Shown: positions 35,160 through 47,000 of the stretch, in pieces
How the letters are laid out: every line of letters begins with the position of its first letter
Numbering within the stretch: position 1 is the first letter of the stretch
Assembly: GCA_033980235.1 (NCBI GenBank)
Contig: CM067067.1
Span: forward strand, 37,489,200 to 37,553,199
Reading direction: 5' to 3'
DNA: 64,000 bases
Source of the DNA: Diadema setosum
Lineage: Eukaryota > Echinodermata > Echinoidea > Diadematoida > Diadematidae
Program-made: the position numbers and the translations under genes
The notes under the pieces: model-generated
Told to the model about the DNA's origin: nothing
What the model saw: the letters and a program-made list of their open reading frames with translations, nothing else
Database searches by the model: none

Positions 35160-35430
35160 GAAAGCGCGGCCGAGCCCAGCAGTGTAAACGGACAAAATTG
35201 CGAGGCTCGGCCGCGCAATTGAGGCCGGGCTCGGCCGCGGCCGAGCCGCGGCCGAGCCCGGCCCCGCACTGTAAACGGGGTCCAGGCCGCGGCCGAGACC
35301 ACCTCCAGAGTGAGGCCAAATGCGAGGCCAATTTTGGCCTCGCATTTGGCCTTTTGCGCGTTTACACTGAAGCGGGGCTGGACTCGGCCGCGGCTCGGCC
35401 GCGGCCGAGCCTGGCACTGTAAACGGGATC
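35160..35430. repeat. second GC-rich palindromic block, inverted relative to the first
   Basis: It repeats the core of the 34598 element in the opposite orientation. Shared parts include CGGCCGCGGCCGAG, GACCACCTCCAGAG and the TTTGGCCTTTTGCGCGTTTACA region. Together the two blocks could form a long hairpin. The roughly 200 bases between them are not GC-rich. Confidence 0.65.
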
Positions 35431-35463
35431 ATAGACAAGGGGGAAAATACTGAGCAACAAGTA

Positions 35464-35766
35464 CTATACAATATGCAAGCCGTAGCTGCTCAAAAGATAT
35501 TGTTTTAATTTTCGTTTAAATGAGGCTAAAGTGGTGCAGCTTGTAAGTTCCGTAGGGAGTTCATTCCAGTACTTAGGCCCAGTGAACATAATAGTTTTTT
35601 TTCGCAAAAATTGTTCGGGTACGTGAAAGGTGATACGCATAACGTTGGCGGGTTGGGTAATCATGAACTGTATAGTTTCTTGTAAACATTTGAGAAAATG
35701 CATCTGGTAATTGGCCAGTTGAGAATTGAAACATAAACAGGCAAACGTTGTAGGAAAATAACTCAT
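35464..35766 (-). pseudogene. LINE reverse transcriptase C-terminus (frameshifted part)
   Basis: This is the C-terminal tail of the reverse transcriptase, in a different frame from the upstream part. MFTGPKYWNELPTEL and LASFKRKLKQYLL match the conserved end of non-LTR retrotransposon polymerases. An overlapping frame (35573-35791) holds the preceding YPTRQRYAYHLSRTRT motif, so several frameshifts have accumulated. Confidence 0.8.
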
Positions 35767-35787
35767 GAATTTTCAAAATTTTATTGC

Positions 35788-36602
35788 TCACAAAAAGTGC
35801 GATAAATATCCAGCGTGGTTTACAATTCTAATAGCGCGTTTTTGCACAATAAATAACGAATCGATAAGGTTTTTAGAAGCATTTCCCCACGCCAGAATCC
35901 CATAATTAAGACAGGGAGATATCAAAGTTGAATATATACTCTGTAGAATATTACATGGAAAATAATAACTAAGTTTGTTTAGAACCCCTGTATTTCTAGC
36001 AATAATTCTACTTACATAACCAACATGGGTTCTCCAAGATAAATCACTATCAATGTAAAGACCAAAAAATTTTGTACTATTGACCTGTGACAAATCAATG
36101 TTGTTGATCTTAACAGAGATAGGTAGTACAGGTGGGGAATTACTAAACAAAATATAATGAGTTTTTTCAATGTTTAAGGAAAGTTTGTTTGCAAAAATCC
36201 AAGATTGAACAGAAACAAGTTCTTCATTTATTATGTTTATAAGCTCATCAGGATTTTGATGAGAAAAGAACAAATTTGTATCGTCTGCAAAACAAACGAA
36301 GGAAAGGATCTTAGATGAGTTCTGAATATCGTTAATATACAAAATAAAAAGAAGTGGACCTAACAGGGAACCCTGGGGAACACCGCAAGAAATTGACTTA
36401 GGTTGGGAATCGTGACCGTGGATACTTACAAATTGTTTTCTATTTGTCAGATAATCAGAAAACCACTCTAGCGCCTTACCCCGAATTCCGTAATGAATTA
36501 ACTTATAGAGTAAAATATCATGATCTATTGTATCAAACGCCTTTGAAAAATCAATGCATGTGGTTTGTAAGTGATTGTGTCTGACTTTTTTTCTGACGAT
36601 CT
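35788..36602 (-). pseudogene. LINE reverse transcriptase domain, truncated
   Basis: The open frame on the minus strand runs without a start codon from about 36602 to 35788. It shows reverse transcriptase motifs in order: CIDFSKAFDTIDHDIL, SCGVPQGSLLGPLLF and the catalytic FADDTNLF, then the thumb region with SWRTHVGYVSRI and SPCLNYGILAWGN. Finger motifs and the endonuclease are missing, so the element is 5'-truncated and inactive. Confidence 0.9.
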
Positions 36603-39600
36603 ACCCCCACAAACAACTGCTTCTATGTGGCTTCCCATGCACGTAATCTTAATCATCCAATATGAATCTAACATATTCCGGACTGATTAGAATTAATTTT
36701 GTGTCATGAAATATTGTTTAAAGTCTCTATATACTGAATTTACATATATATGTACTTTTCATTGATCTCTGGATGCATCTTACAAATACAACATCGTATA
36801 ACTTATGTGGAAGCTTAATAAATCAAATGAAATGACATGGAATGAAATGAAAACAACTGATCTGACATAAGACATATGATCTCTCGCGAACTTGCGTTTA
36901 CTGTGCTGTTGCTCGCTATTCACTCAGTGACAGGCAAGAATTATCGTATCATAATATATAATAATTTATTTCATGCCGTAAGTTATGTCTGGGGCCATCT
37001 TCCCAGTCAAGCCTTGCTTATGGAGATGGTGCCCTACTTTTCCATTTATTTCTCGAAACTTTATTTGAATTGTTCCCTCTGTTAGTGTGCCTTCAGAATG
37101 ACATTGTTTGAAATCCTTAGTTACGTCGCTATGATTGTAATTCATTTAATGTATATTCAAAAACATGTTTATCTTTTGTTATATTTGCATGTATGTGGTA
37201 TAGACAATGGGATACAGAAATAAGACTGAACCAAAGTGGACTGTACTGAAATAAACTGAAAAAAGGGTTACTAAATATATGCGAAGTTTTTTTTCATGAC
37301 ATTATTCATAAGATTGTGTGCTTGATGTATTCCTACAACCAGGGAGAGGAAAAAAAAAAACTGTGGGAGACACAAAATATTACAAGGTGTACTGTATCTG
37401 TCAAACGTCGAGAAAGCCCTGAAAGTGATGTGTCTGTTCATGTAAGAGCAGTCTTTTTTTTTTTTTTTTTGGTGTATGTGTGTGTGTGTGTGGGCGCGTG
37501 TGTCATAGAGATATTGTCTACATCTGGTAAGATATGGTAAGATATATTAACTAAAATTAATGAGCGTTTCCAATTTTTTGTTCGTTAAGGAAACACGCAT
37601 ACGGAAAAAAAAGAACTTTGGGAGACACAAAATATTAGTTTATCTTTCGTGCTTCTAGAAACCCAAAGGTGATAACAGATAAATTACGTGTGTTCATGTT
37701 TGTACCGGCGTATGTGTGTGTATGTATGTGTGAGTGTGTGTGCCATAGAGATATATGTATGCTGCATATCTAGTAAGATACAAGAAAAGACATTAGTGAA
37801 TATTTTGCGCATTTTTGGAGACACGAACACATACAGAAGAGGGTCATTGGGAGACACAAACTATTACTTCATTTTTTCATACTTTGAGAAACCCCAAAAG
37901 GGGATGTTTTCTTCACGTGATTGTGTGTGTGTATGTGTGTGTATCATAGACTTATATACACGTATGAAGTATGTTGTATCTTAATGTGAATATTCGAGTA
38001 TCTAACTATACATGCAATGGAATTAATGCAAGTTGCTAATTTTCTTTTTCGCATTTAGGAGACACACATACAAAAAAAAAATAACTTTCGGATGCACAAA
38101 ATACTAGTTTATTCTTAATACTTCTGGAAAACCCCAAAGGTGATGTAGAATCCATGTAAGTGCAGCTGTGTATCTTCCATGATATAAATCATAACTATGC
38201 ACTTTTAAAAACGTTTTGGCTTCCATATTAAGATATCATATCTTACAGAGCGCATGAAGAAAATCGTACGCACTCCTTCACATGCTAAAGTAAAAACAAA
38301 GGCTTGGTCAATGATATTTCAAGGGATTAGGCATATGTATTTCGAAACTTTGGGGGAAGAAGAGTCATTCGTGTGGTGTCAAATTATGTTCTTTCTTCTC
38401 TTACAACATGTCTGCTGACAAAGTCAATACGAACCGTTTCCTGTGTTTTGTTAGGTAATAGGAAAGAACAACAATCCATGACATGATTATTATAATATTA
38501 CGGAAATCAATGGCTATATGTGCTCTGAGATATCGAATCATGACTTGATGTTTTAACCCATTGGGGAAGTTTGGCTGATTTATTTCATATGGATGCGGTG
38601 CAGAGCATATTCAGTTATGTTTATTCAGTTTTCAGTTTATTCAGTTGTTAAAACTGAATTCAATTTGTAAAAACATTCGATTACAGTGATGTTTTGCTAG
38701 CTGCTGTCCCTGTGAGGTAAAAGAAACACAGAAGCAAAATATGTATTGCCTTTTTTTTTTATTTTCTTAAAAATAGAAGTCTCAGTCAGGTATAAATAGA
38801 AAATGTGCAAAAAAAAAACAAAAAAAAACCTTCTTACACGTTAATGGTAAATTACTTTCAAAAAATCTTCAACATTTGAATAAGAGAAAAATCAGAGACA
38901 CGATTGAAATTACGTGGGAAATATTAGATGCTAAATGTTTCAAGGTTCTTTTGACTATGTTACCTCTCCATATCACACATGCAGATTTCATACAGCGTAT
39001 AAGACGGCAATATCCTCGTCACTCCCCATGGGTTTGTAAATGATCATGTCAATTTTTATTATATTGGTAGCGACACCAACCCTCCGCTTCAGAATCATTA
39101 TCGATGAAATCATGGCAACTGGTCCTAAATTTCGCTTCCTAATCTGGTTCCCATATTTTTCAGCTGAGTAACAATTCCGTTTTCTTTGGGTCTTGCTTAC
39201 AATAATGTAGTTCCGTTCATAAAACACGTAGGACTTTTGGGTAGTGGGCTGATAGGAATTGATATACAAGGTTTAAGACTTAGTGTTCTATTTTGCATAT
39301 TCTAGACGAGTGTTTGAATTAAAGAAATAGCAGGAAATGTCTACCTCTTAATATTGCATTTGTATCCCACAGATGATATATAGATTTACCTGTCTCCTTG
39401 TAAAACAAGATGAACTTTTTGAATATCATTACACGAAATTATGTAGAGTGTAGTAGTTCATAAAGTTTATGCTATATTGTGACAAGAGTGAGTTTACGAG
39501 CTAGGTATCAATACTAACTGAATTCGGAGGTATATAGCCGAAATAGATTATAATGTCGATAACGTGTTTCTGAACTAACTTTACGTGGCAGTGTTACAAA

Positions 39601-39750
39601 ATATCAGAGAAGATTAGTCAGGTGTAGTGATACTTTTGGTGCGTTTCAGATGGTGACACTACTATTATAGTCCAAATTTAATAGTCGGTTCCAATCAGAA
39701 GATCAAGGCCTGCCCACACGTATGTAGATACTTTCACACAGCGTGACTCT
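36603..39750. other. spacer upstream of copy 3
   Basis: From about 36775 this aligns with 15415-17640 upstream of copy 2 and, in part, with 56884-57350 and 62816-63400. GT-rich microsatellites occur near 37481, 37721 and 37921. No coding region was recognised. Confidence 0.65.
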
Positions 39751-39754
39751 TTAA

Positions 39755-40130
39755 AGGGGATGTCTAGTAACTGATCAGTGGGAATCAGTAGGAATGCTGG
39801 GGGTGATTGTTCCAATCCTTGTGTGATTCATTTAAGAGTGCATTACATCTATTGTTGTGTGAAAATTATTTGCTTCAGAATGGTATCATATTCAAGTAAT
39901 GTGCAGTTCAATGTTTCCAGGTTAACATGCCTGTATAGTGCCGGGGCGATCGTTAACGGCCCGTTAACGATCGCCCCGACACTGTACAGGCATTCTGACC
40001 ATTCTGAGGCAAATAATTTTCACACCACAATAGATATACAATGTACTCTTAAATGAATCACGCAAGGATTGGAACAATCATCCCACGGCATTCCCACCGA
40101 TTCCCAATGATCAGGTACTAGCCATCCCCT
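39755..40130. mobile_element. 376-bp palindromic MITE with TTAA target sites
   Basis: TTAA flanks both ends (39751-39754 and 40131-40134). The ends are AGGGGATGTCTAGTAACTG and its imperfect reverse complement, and the element is one long palindrome folding at GTTAACGGCCCGTTAAC. A relative lies at 53443-53798. TTAA targets suggest the piggyBac superfamily; no transposase is present to confirm it. Confidence 0.82.
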
Positions 40131-40550
40131 TTAATGGTCAACTACTATCATGTTGACAGTGTAGAAAGAAATCCTAAACGTCGTGTTGAAATTTGAAACC
40201 AGGATGTATTCATGACATCAGTTTAGTCTTTGTTACAAGCAGAAGACACAGGTTCATGTATCAAACTGGCATGCTTTACAATACTATCATTTGGTGATTA
40301 TCATGGTATCATGGCGCGACTATAAGACAGATGAAATAGTTCCTCACATTTGGATGTATCATAAGGCCATATAATCTGCATTTATTCCGAAAAGGTCGAT
40401 CATCTTTGACATACTTATATTTGATATATTACCTCATGTGTAATGTGCGCGTTGGGCAAATATTTTGAACTATGTAACAGCACCAGCAAACGCGCAACAA
40501 TCTTATGAAGGAATAGTGTGCGATGGTTGAATAGTCTGCACACACATTCT

Positions 40551-40621
40551 AATAAAAGGTCGACGGAGAGAGCGGACATCAGGCCATCAAGCTTACCAAA
40601 GCTTTAATGTCTTATTACAGC
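40551..40621 (+). promoter_or_regulatory. putative promoter and 5' UTR exon of copy 3
   Basis: AATAAAAGG at 40551 followed by GTCGAC, GAGAGCGGACATCAGG and CATCAAGCTTACC is conserved with 17776-17825. A GTAAAC donor candidate follows at 40622. Its spacing to the exon 1 acceptor (about 315 bases) matches copy 2 (about 308). Confidence 0.35.
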
Positions 40622-40936
40622 GTAAACATTTCGATCTCAATTTATAAATCAATTTAGCATTTTTCTCAGGTTGAAAGTTATAGTAAACACAGTTTGATTT
40701 TTGGCACCTCCTGTATAGATAGTGTGTATCGGTGATCACTTGAGCAACTGCAACGAAAGTGAAAAATCTCTGTTAACTCCGTTAGTTTTTTTGTTGTTGT
40801 TTTTTCACAGACTTGTGTTTACTAGCTTATTATCGTTTATGCTGAGTCATTTCGATGTATCCCTTCAAGCGGTTATCAAAGTTGCTGAATATTTGTATTT
40901 CTATCCCTTTACATGTCTTTTATCTTCCATTTCCAG

Positions 40937-41019
40937 GATTCAACAGCGTCTCGGAATGATGACTGGAAGACGGGTATTAGTCCTTCTTGGGATAGTTTCT
41001 ATCACCATCCACTGTATTG
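40937..41019 (+). CDS. copy 3 exon 1: start codon and signal peptide
   Basis: Acceptor TTTCCAG, then ATGATG at 40956-40961. The peptide MMTGRRVLVLLGIVSITIHC is a signal sequence matching copy 2. The donor is ATTG with GTAAGA, phase 1. Either ATG could be used. Confidence 0.8.
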
Positions 41020-44000
41020 GTAAGATGGTACATGATATATACATACATTAGATACATATGTATAAAACATATCATACACATAATTATATTCATTCAAAAA
41101 CTTAAGGTATAACTCAGCTGGGAAATGTCAGCATATACATATATATGTATTGTAGATGAGGTAACAGTGGATTTTTTTTTCGTAAGTACTGTTGTCATTT
41201 ATTCTTATGATCTTTCTTTGAGGGGATTCTTTAAAAATGCCTCGGTGGATTTAGAAAGACAGAAAACCACAAGAAAAAAGATAATGATAAAACGTTGTAT
41301 CTGAGAAATACACAAGAGAACGAGACAGTGCTTGTCGCATATTATGTTTCTTGCTTTTGTTTCTTGCTTTTTTTCACAATCATGATAATTACATCTAGTT
41401 CCTGAGAATGGACTCGCGGGATAAATTCAAGATGAGATGAATATTGCTTTACGTCCATCAAGCCTCTTTATTCTGTTTATTCTGTTTACGTCGTATCTTT
41501 ATTGGTTAATGTAGGTGGAACCAGCGTGACTCTTTATTCTGTTTACGTCGTATCTTTATTGGTTAATGTAGGTGGAACCAGCGTGACTCTCGATGTACCA
41601 AGCCCGCTGACACCAGACCAGGAAGTTACAGCCTCCTGTACAGCCGATAAAATCTTTGGCTCAGAACACGTGATCTGGTACTTAAATGGCGTACAGATTA
41701 CTGAAGGCGTACAAACAACCAGTTCTGTCGATAGTATGATCGGCTATTATCATGAATTAGAGGGTCTGAAGAAATTTGGATATAGATTCTGAATGCCTGA
41801 AAGTGTCAAGATACATTGATTTTAGAGAGCGTAATCTTACATCCATAAAATTGCTGAAATATTTTTTGGCATTTGAATGATATCCTTAAAAAAGTGAGTA
41901 GATTTTGGTATAAATTTCTGCCAGTTTTTGCGCCTCCCTCTTCCTGGCACCTTGCCTAAAATGTTGCATCGTCCTTCAAACCTGTGACGTCAGATGACAA
42001 GTTGGGGTTCCTTCTCAAAGACATTCAAGCTGGATGAAATAAGACAGAATAAGACAATTTGAAGAATCTATTTGTCAGATTCTAACTTTTTTTCTTCCAG
42101 GTATCAGCCAAAATACGATTTTTCTCCAAACATGAAGTGGAAAATGTGACATTCTTACTTTTGTTTTGTCTTCCTGCCCATAATAGTTTTTTTTTTCAAG
42201 TGTTACATTTATTGTTTAACGTATTCTTTTAGTTTTTCACATTTCAGCGCCTGTGCATTTCCTTTCCTTTTGTCACTGTCTGTCGACTTTTCATGAAAAT
42301 AAGAGTACACCTCCCGTCTACATTGTAAACAAACATATGCACACACATACAAACTCATATACATCAATGCGTTATTGAAGGGAGAAGCAAAAAGAAAAAC
42401 AATAAAACTAGAAATGTCGCTATGGCGACTCGTATGGATCCGCTGTATTACATGTTTTTCCCAATAAGTCTAGAGTACTAAAAAATGACTCAATTGCGTT
42501 GAGTGTTTACTTTTCTTGAACCAGTTTTCATTTAGATAGATGACTAAATCATTTAAGAAAGCAAATATCTGGGAATTAGAGCATTTTCACTTGACCTTTG
42601 ATCCTTACCCTTTGACCCCATGTTTCACAATCTTGAAATGATGACTGTTAATTTTTCTTCTCCATGACAGTACTTTGAGCTATATTTTCAAAATATGGAA
42701 AAAATCAAAGTTCAAACATTTTCACTTGACTTTGACTCCAAGGCCAAAACCTTTCCATACAGAATCATCGTGCAAAAATGCATGCATATTAGTTTTATTA
42801 AGTTTATGCATTGAGTAACTCTCCAAGGTATGAAGAAAAAGGGTAATTGCAGCATAAGAATGATAGAATTTTAGCACTTTAACCTGACCTTTGACCTTTA
42901 CCTTTGATACATGACCGTAAATTTCACAAGAGAATTATTTTCCGGCAGTATGCATATGTACAAAGTTTCATGAAGTATACCTGGAGCCATTTCCCAGGCA
43001 TGGAGAAAAAGTGAAATTTTAACAATTCCACTTGACACTTTTGACCTTTGACCCTTTGACCAATGGTTCAAAACTTTCCCTGGAGAATATTTGTCTGGGA
43101 ATACATGCATTTACAAACTTTCAAGAAAGGAATTTGAGGTATTGCAGAGATGTGGGGAAACAGTTACATTTTAAGAATTTGACCTTGACGTTGACCTTTC
43201 ACCTTGAGCATTATGCACCATTTAAACCAAAGAGTTGATAAGCACAATTTCGTCCACGCATGCATACATGTGCACATTCCAAGTTTCATTAAGATGCTTC
43301 AAATGGTTTTTAAGTTACCCTGTCCACAAAATTAATTACGGATGGACGGGCTGACGAAAGGACAGACCAGAAAACATAATGCCTCCGGTGACACTTCGTG
43401 GTGGAGGCATAAGAAAAGAAATGTAAAGCATTAAGGATTTGTAAAGCTAAACAATTTACATTCCCAAAAGAGTTAGAATTTAACTTCGTTTACCACCATA
43501 CTCACAATTTTCTAATGTTTAATTGTGTTTATGTATGTGTTAAGGTGATATGATCTTTAAAGTTTTGAAGTTAATGTTCTTTTTTTTTTTTACATTTAAA
43601 GACTTAAAAGTAAAAGGATGTAAGGCATTGTGAAGAGAAAAACCAGAGAAAATCAAAATAGATGCATCCAATACACGACAAACTTCCCGGCAAAGTTCAT
43701 CCCTCAATCCACTCCACAAAAAAATATCTGGGATACCCTAACCGAACGTGATGATTCATAATTATGGAATATCCGCTCCTTTTCCGATTCCAAACATTCG
43801 GTCATCACGATACATAGTTTTGTGCGACGGAAGTGAACTCTCACCCAGATACATCACCACACTTTTTCAACTCCAGTTAACGGTACCGCGCTAGAGCGAT
43901 GCTGTTCGAAAAATGCATGAATTCTGTCCGGGATATCCCTGAGCCAATGATGCTTTAAAAATCTGAACAAAGGCTTACGTCGTTAAACCAGAAAATACAA

Positions 44001-47000
44001 AAATCCAGAGCTCTCTACCTCGATTTGAGGAAAGGCTTCGAAGGCAGAAATTTGCCGTTCCATCATCGTAATCTCTATGCAGTATAGAGAGGACGATGTA
44101 AATTTAAAAACATGTATGGAGTCGACTACATTTTTCCGTTTAGTTTTCGAATACAACCAACCTGACATAAATCATAATGTTTTCCCGAAATGAAAACAAT
44201 AAAGAACTGAAATGCAATCCTTTCCGTTGCAATAAGGAGTGATTTTTCTTCCTCCCACTTTATGTAGTCTCTATGTGTCCATCATTGCACTGGATAATTA
44301 CTCTCAGAAGACGCGTGTCTGACACAATAGAGGGATGTTTTACGTCAACGCGAGATATGTCCTCATTTTTCCAAACTCAGCTTTACAACACGAGCTTCAT
44401 ACATCTGGAAGCATGTTGCTAGTTACAGTGTTCAATGTCTCCAAAAATAAGTATTACCACAAATTAGTATAGTACTTACCAAATACGTTCAAATAACTTT
44501 TTCTACGTTAATTCGATAATTTTTGACGGAGAAACAAAAAGAAACGGAAATGAACTTCGACCTCATGCAAGTAAAAGTTGACATATTTATGAGTCTCCTA
44601 TTCATGCAACGAACATGCAATTCATCCCAGAGTGCCGCAGAGAGCACGGTACACATTTAAGACAACTTTTGTAAAGATTTGAGTTTGATATCACTTAGAA
44701 TTGCTCTGAAATCTCCAGATTTTACATGACATGCGACCAAGGTTTGATCGGGTGTTGGAAGATTGAACAGCTTTCTGGTACATCGGCCTACCTACGGTTA
44801 CCTAGGATGAATCGAATGAATTTTTGTTTTTGTCATAATCGCTTCCAAATCATTAGTTTTCATAAAACATGATAGTGGTAAGCCAGGAGGACCATAGCCG
44901 TCGAGACAGAATGTTTGTGTCAGATATAAACTGAACTTGATCGCCGTCTGGAACTCAAAGTTTTTCGCCATGCTTTTGCGTTACTAGATACTGTCCGTAA
45001 TTTACATACAAATGTCGGGTGTGTTTTCGTTAGTGTGGTTGAGCAAAGCTGACATCAGCTGCCCAGTACGTACCATAACTCTAAGCGAATTAGTGAAAGT
45101 GTCCCTATCAAGAGCTGTTCATACGAAAACACTTCTTGCAATGTTGAAAACAATGAAATATCTGCCATTTTTGTTTCTTTACTCTGGTAAAACTTCATAC
45201 AGCACAGTTGAGTTACTAGTTTTCATTTATATTAGACAGGTTCTTAATCGTTTTGTATGCCATCTTGTTCTGTTTTTAAAAGGAAACAATTGAAAACTAC
45301 TATTCTATCATAAGGTGATATAAGATCAAAATACTAACGTGTTTGAGCTTTTAAAAATACATAAACTCTGTCACGAAAACCATGTTAACCGAGGACAAAT
45401 ATCGCCATATATACAATACGCAGCAAAAGGAAGATAATGTTTTCACATCAGCGTAGTCTCTAGAGTTTTTTAGCAACGCCGGAAAATCTTTTCATTTTAG
45501 ACATTAAGGTTTAAAAAAAGCATGGCAGAAAGATAAAAACGTCTATTTTGTTAAAATCACCTTTCAAGTCGGGTAAAGATTGATACAAATTAAGTAACAG
45601 AATAAATATATTTAAAATGTGGAGGTTTTTCCTGCTCTAAGACCCCATAGGCTTACGTGTAAGTCATGTCTCAATTCAAAATCCCAGCCCTGCTTATAAT
45701 TCAGAAATGACAGCATGACAGGATTATCATTGTGCATCTTATGAATGGAAGTGATATTTCCAATGCTTTTCATTCATATTACCATGAATTTACAGGAAAA
45801 TTGGACGCACATCTGGAATCATTTCAGTCATAACGATGAACTTTTTGTCAATATAAATGATAAAACGTTAAAGAATGGAACTGCTCATCACGTTCCAGAC
45901 ACATTTTCTCAATAGCATTGAAATGTGAGAGTCTAACGAAGTGCAAAAATGTTGATCTGTGACTTTCGTTTTTATTAAATTTGTCATTTTGTCTGTTTTT
46001 AAATATCAACGACGGAAGTGAAAATATTCCCTCAATATGTTCCTGTCTACAATTATCCCTCATATGATGTAAAGAAAGGTGCCAAATGAATTCGAGAATA
46101 TGTGACATACGTCATTACCTAGAAGATGAAAGCTGAAATTTAATTGACGAATTATAAATTATCTTAGTGCCAAAACATTTGAATGGAAAGGAATAGTTCA
46201 TCAACGAATTAGAAACAGTGACTTTGCAGATAGCCAAAGTTGATCAGCGGAAAGCTTAGTACTACAACTACCGATTCCAAGGAAGTCACTGCTCGCGACC
46301 GTGCGATGGCAGAAATGGTGAGTATCAGCGAAAATATGGATTCGTACCAGATAACCCGAACTAACACACCAGCAAAAGGGTAGATCAGATATCTTTACCC
46401 GTGCTTCAGTCCATGGAAGTTCTGATAGTGTTTTTCACATCAATTGATACTACATCTATTCCATCAACTCATGTTACAGAGCACGAGGTAAGCTAAAAAG
46501 ACTGCAAAATATAGCCGTGTTTTGGTAAATCAAAAGAGAATGTTTGTTGTTATCGTTCTAAAGGCGCAATTCTTTGCGTTCAAGTGATTTGTATAAGATA
46601 TTAGAAATCTGATTTCTTCCAACCTACGTGACAATTTAGTGAAAAGTAGTCATTACCCACGAGAAGTGCTATGCATCGTTTTTGTTTAAATCATCCTTGT
46701 CTCATTGCAACGTATTTCCGTGAAAGGTACATCCATAATGATATTATTAATTTAAAAAAAAAGCATAAAACTTTTATTCTGACTTGTTAACTTACCATCT
46801 ACATTTTTGTGTGTAAACCAGTGTTTATCGATATCGATTTACAGTTTCATTTTGATGTCATTTGTTGCATTTCACAAGTTTGGTTGAAAGTAATATAAAC
46901 CATGCAAAATCAACAACGATTTATTGTACCACATTCTATGTAGTTCAGAATGTATACACAATTTTGTATACATTTCAACATGAAGCGTTACTGATATCAA

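Larger units (their letters stand above)
34146..36602 (-). mobile_element. 5'-truncated LINE (CR1/L2/jockey-like group)
   Basis: The minus strand carries a reverse transcriptase C-terminal half, a 3' region and a TGAAATGAAAA-type tail at the left end (34146-34190). Copy 1 lacks the insertion: the sequence around 15405-15425 joins what is split here. A GC-rich foldback sits in its 3' region (34598-35430). The clade is judged only from reverse transcriptase motifs and the tail. Confidence 0.75.

Noticed and set aside
34660..35471. Pro/Ala/Arg-rich open frames on both strands
   Set aside because: They come from the GC-rich palindromes, read in several frames at once with mirrored content, and have no domain or splice support.
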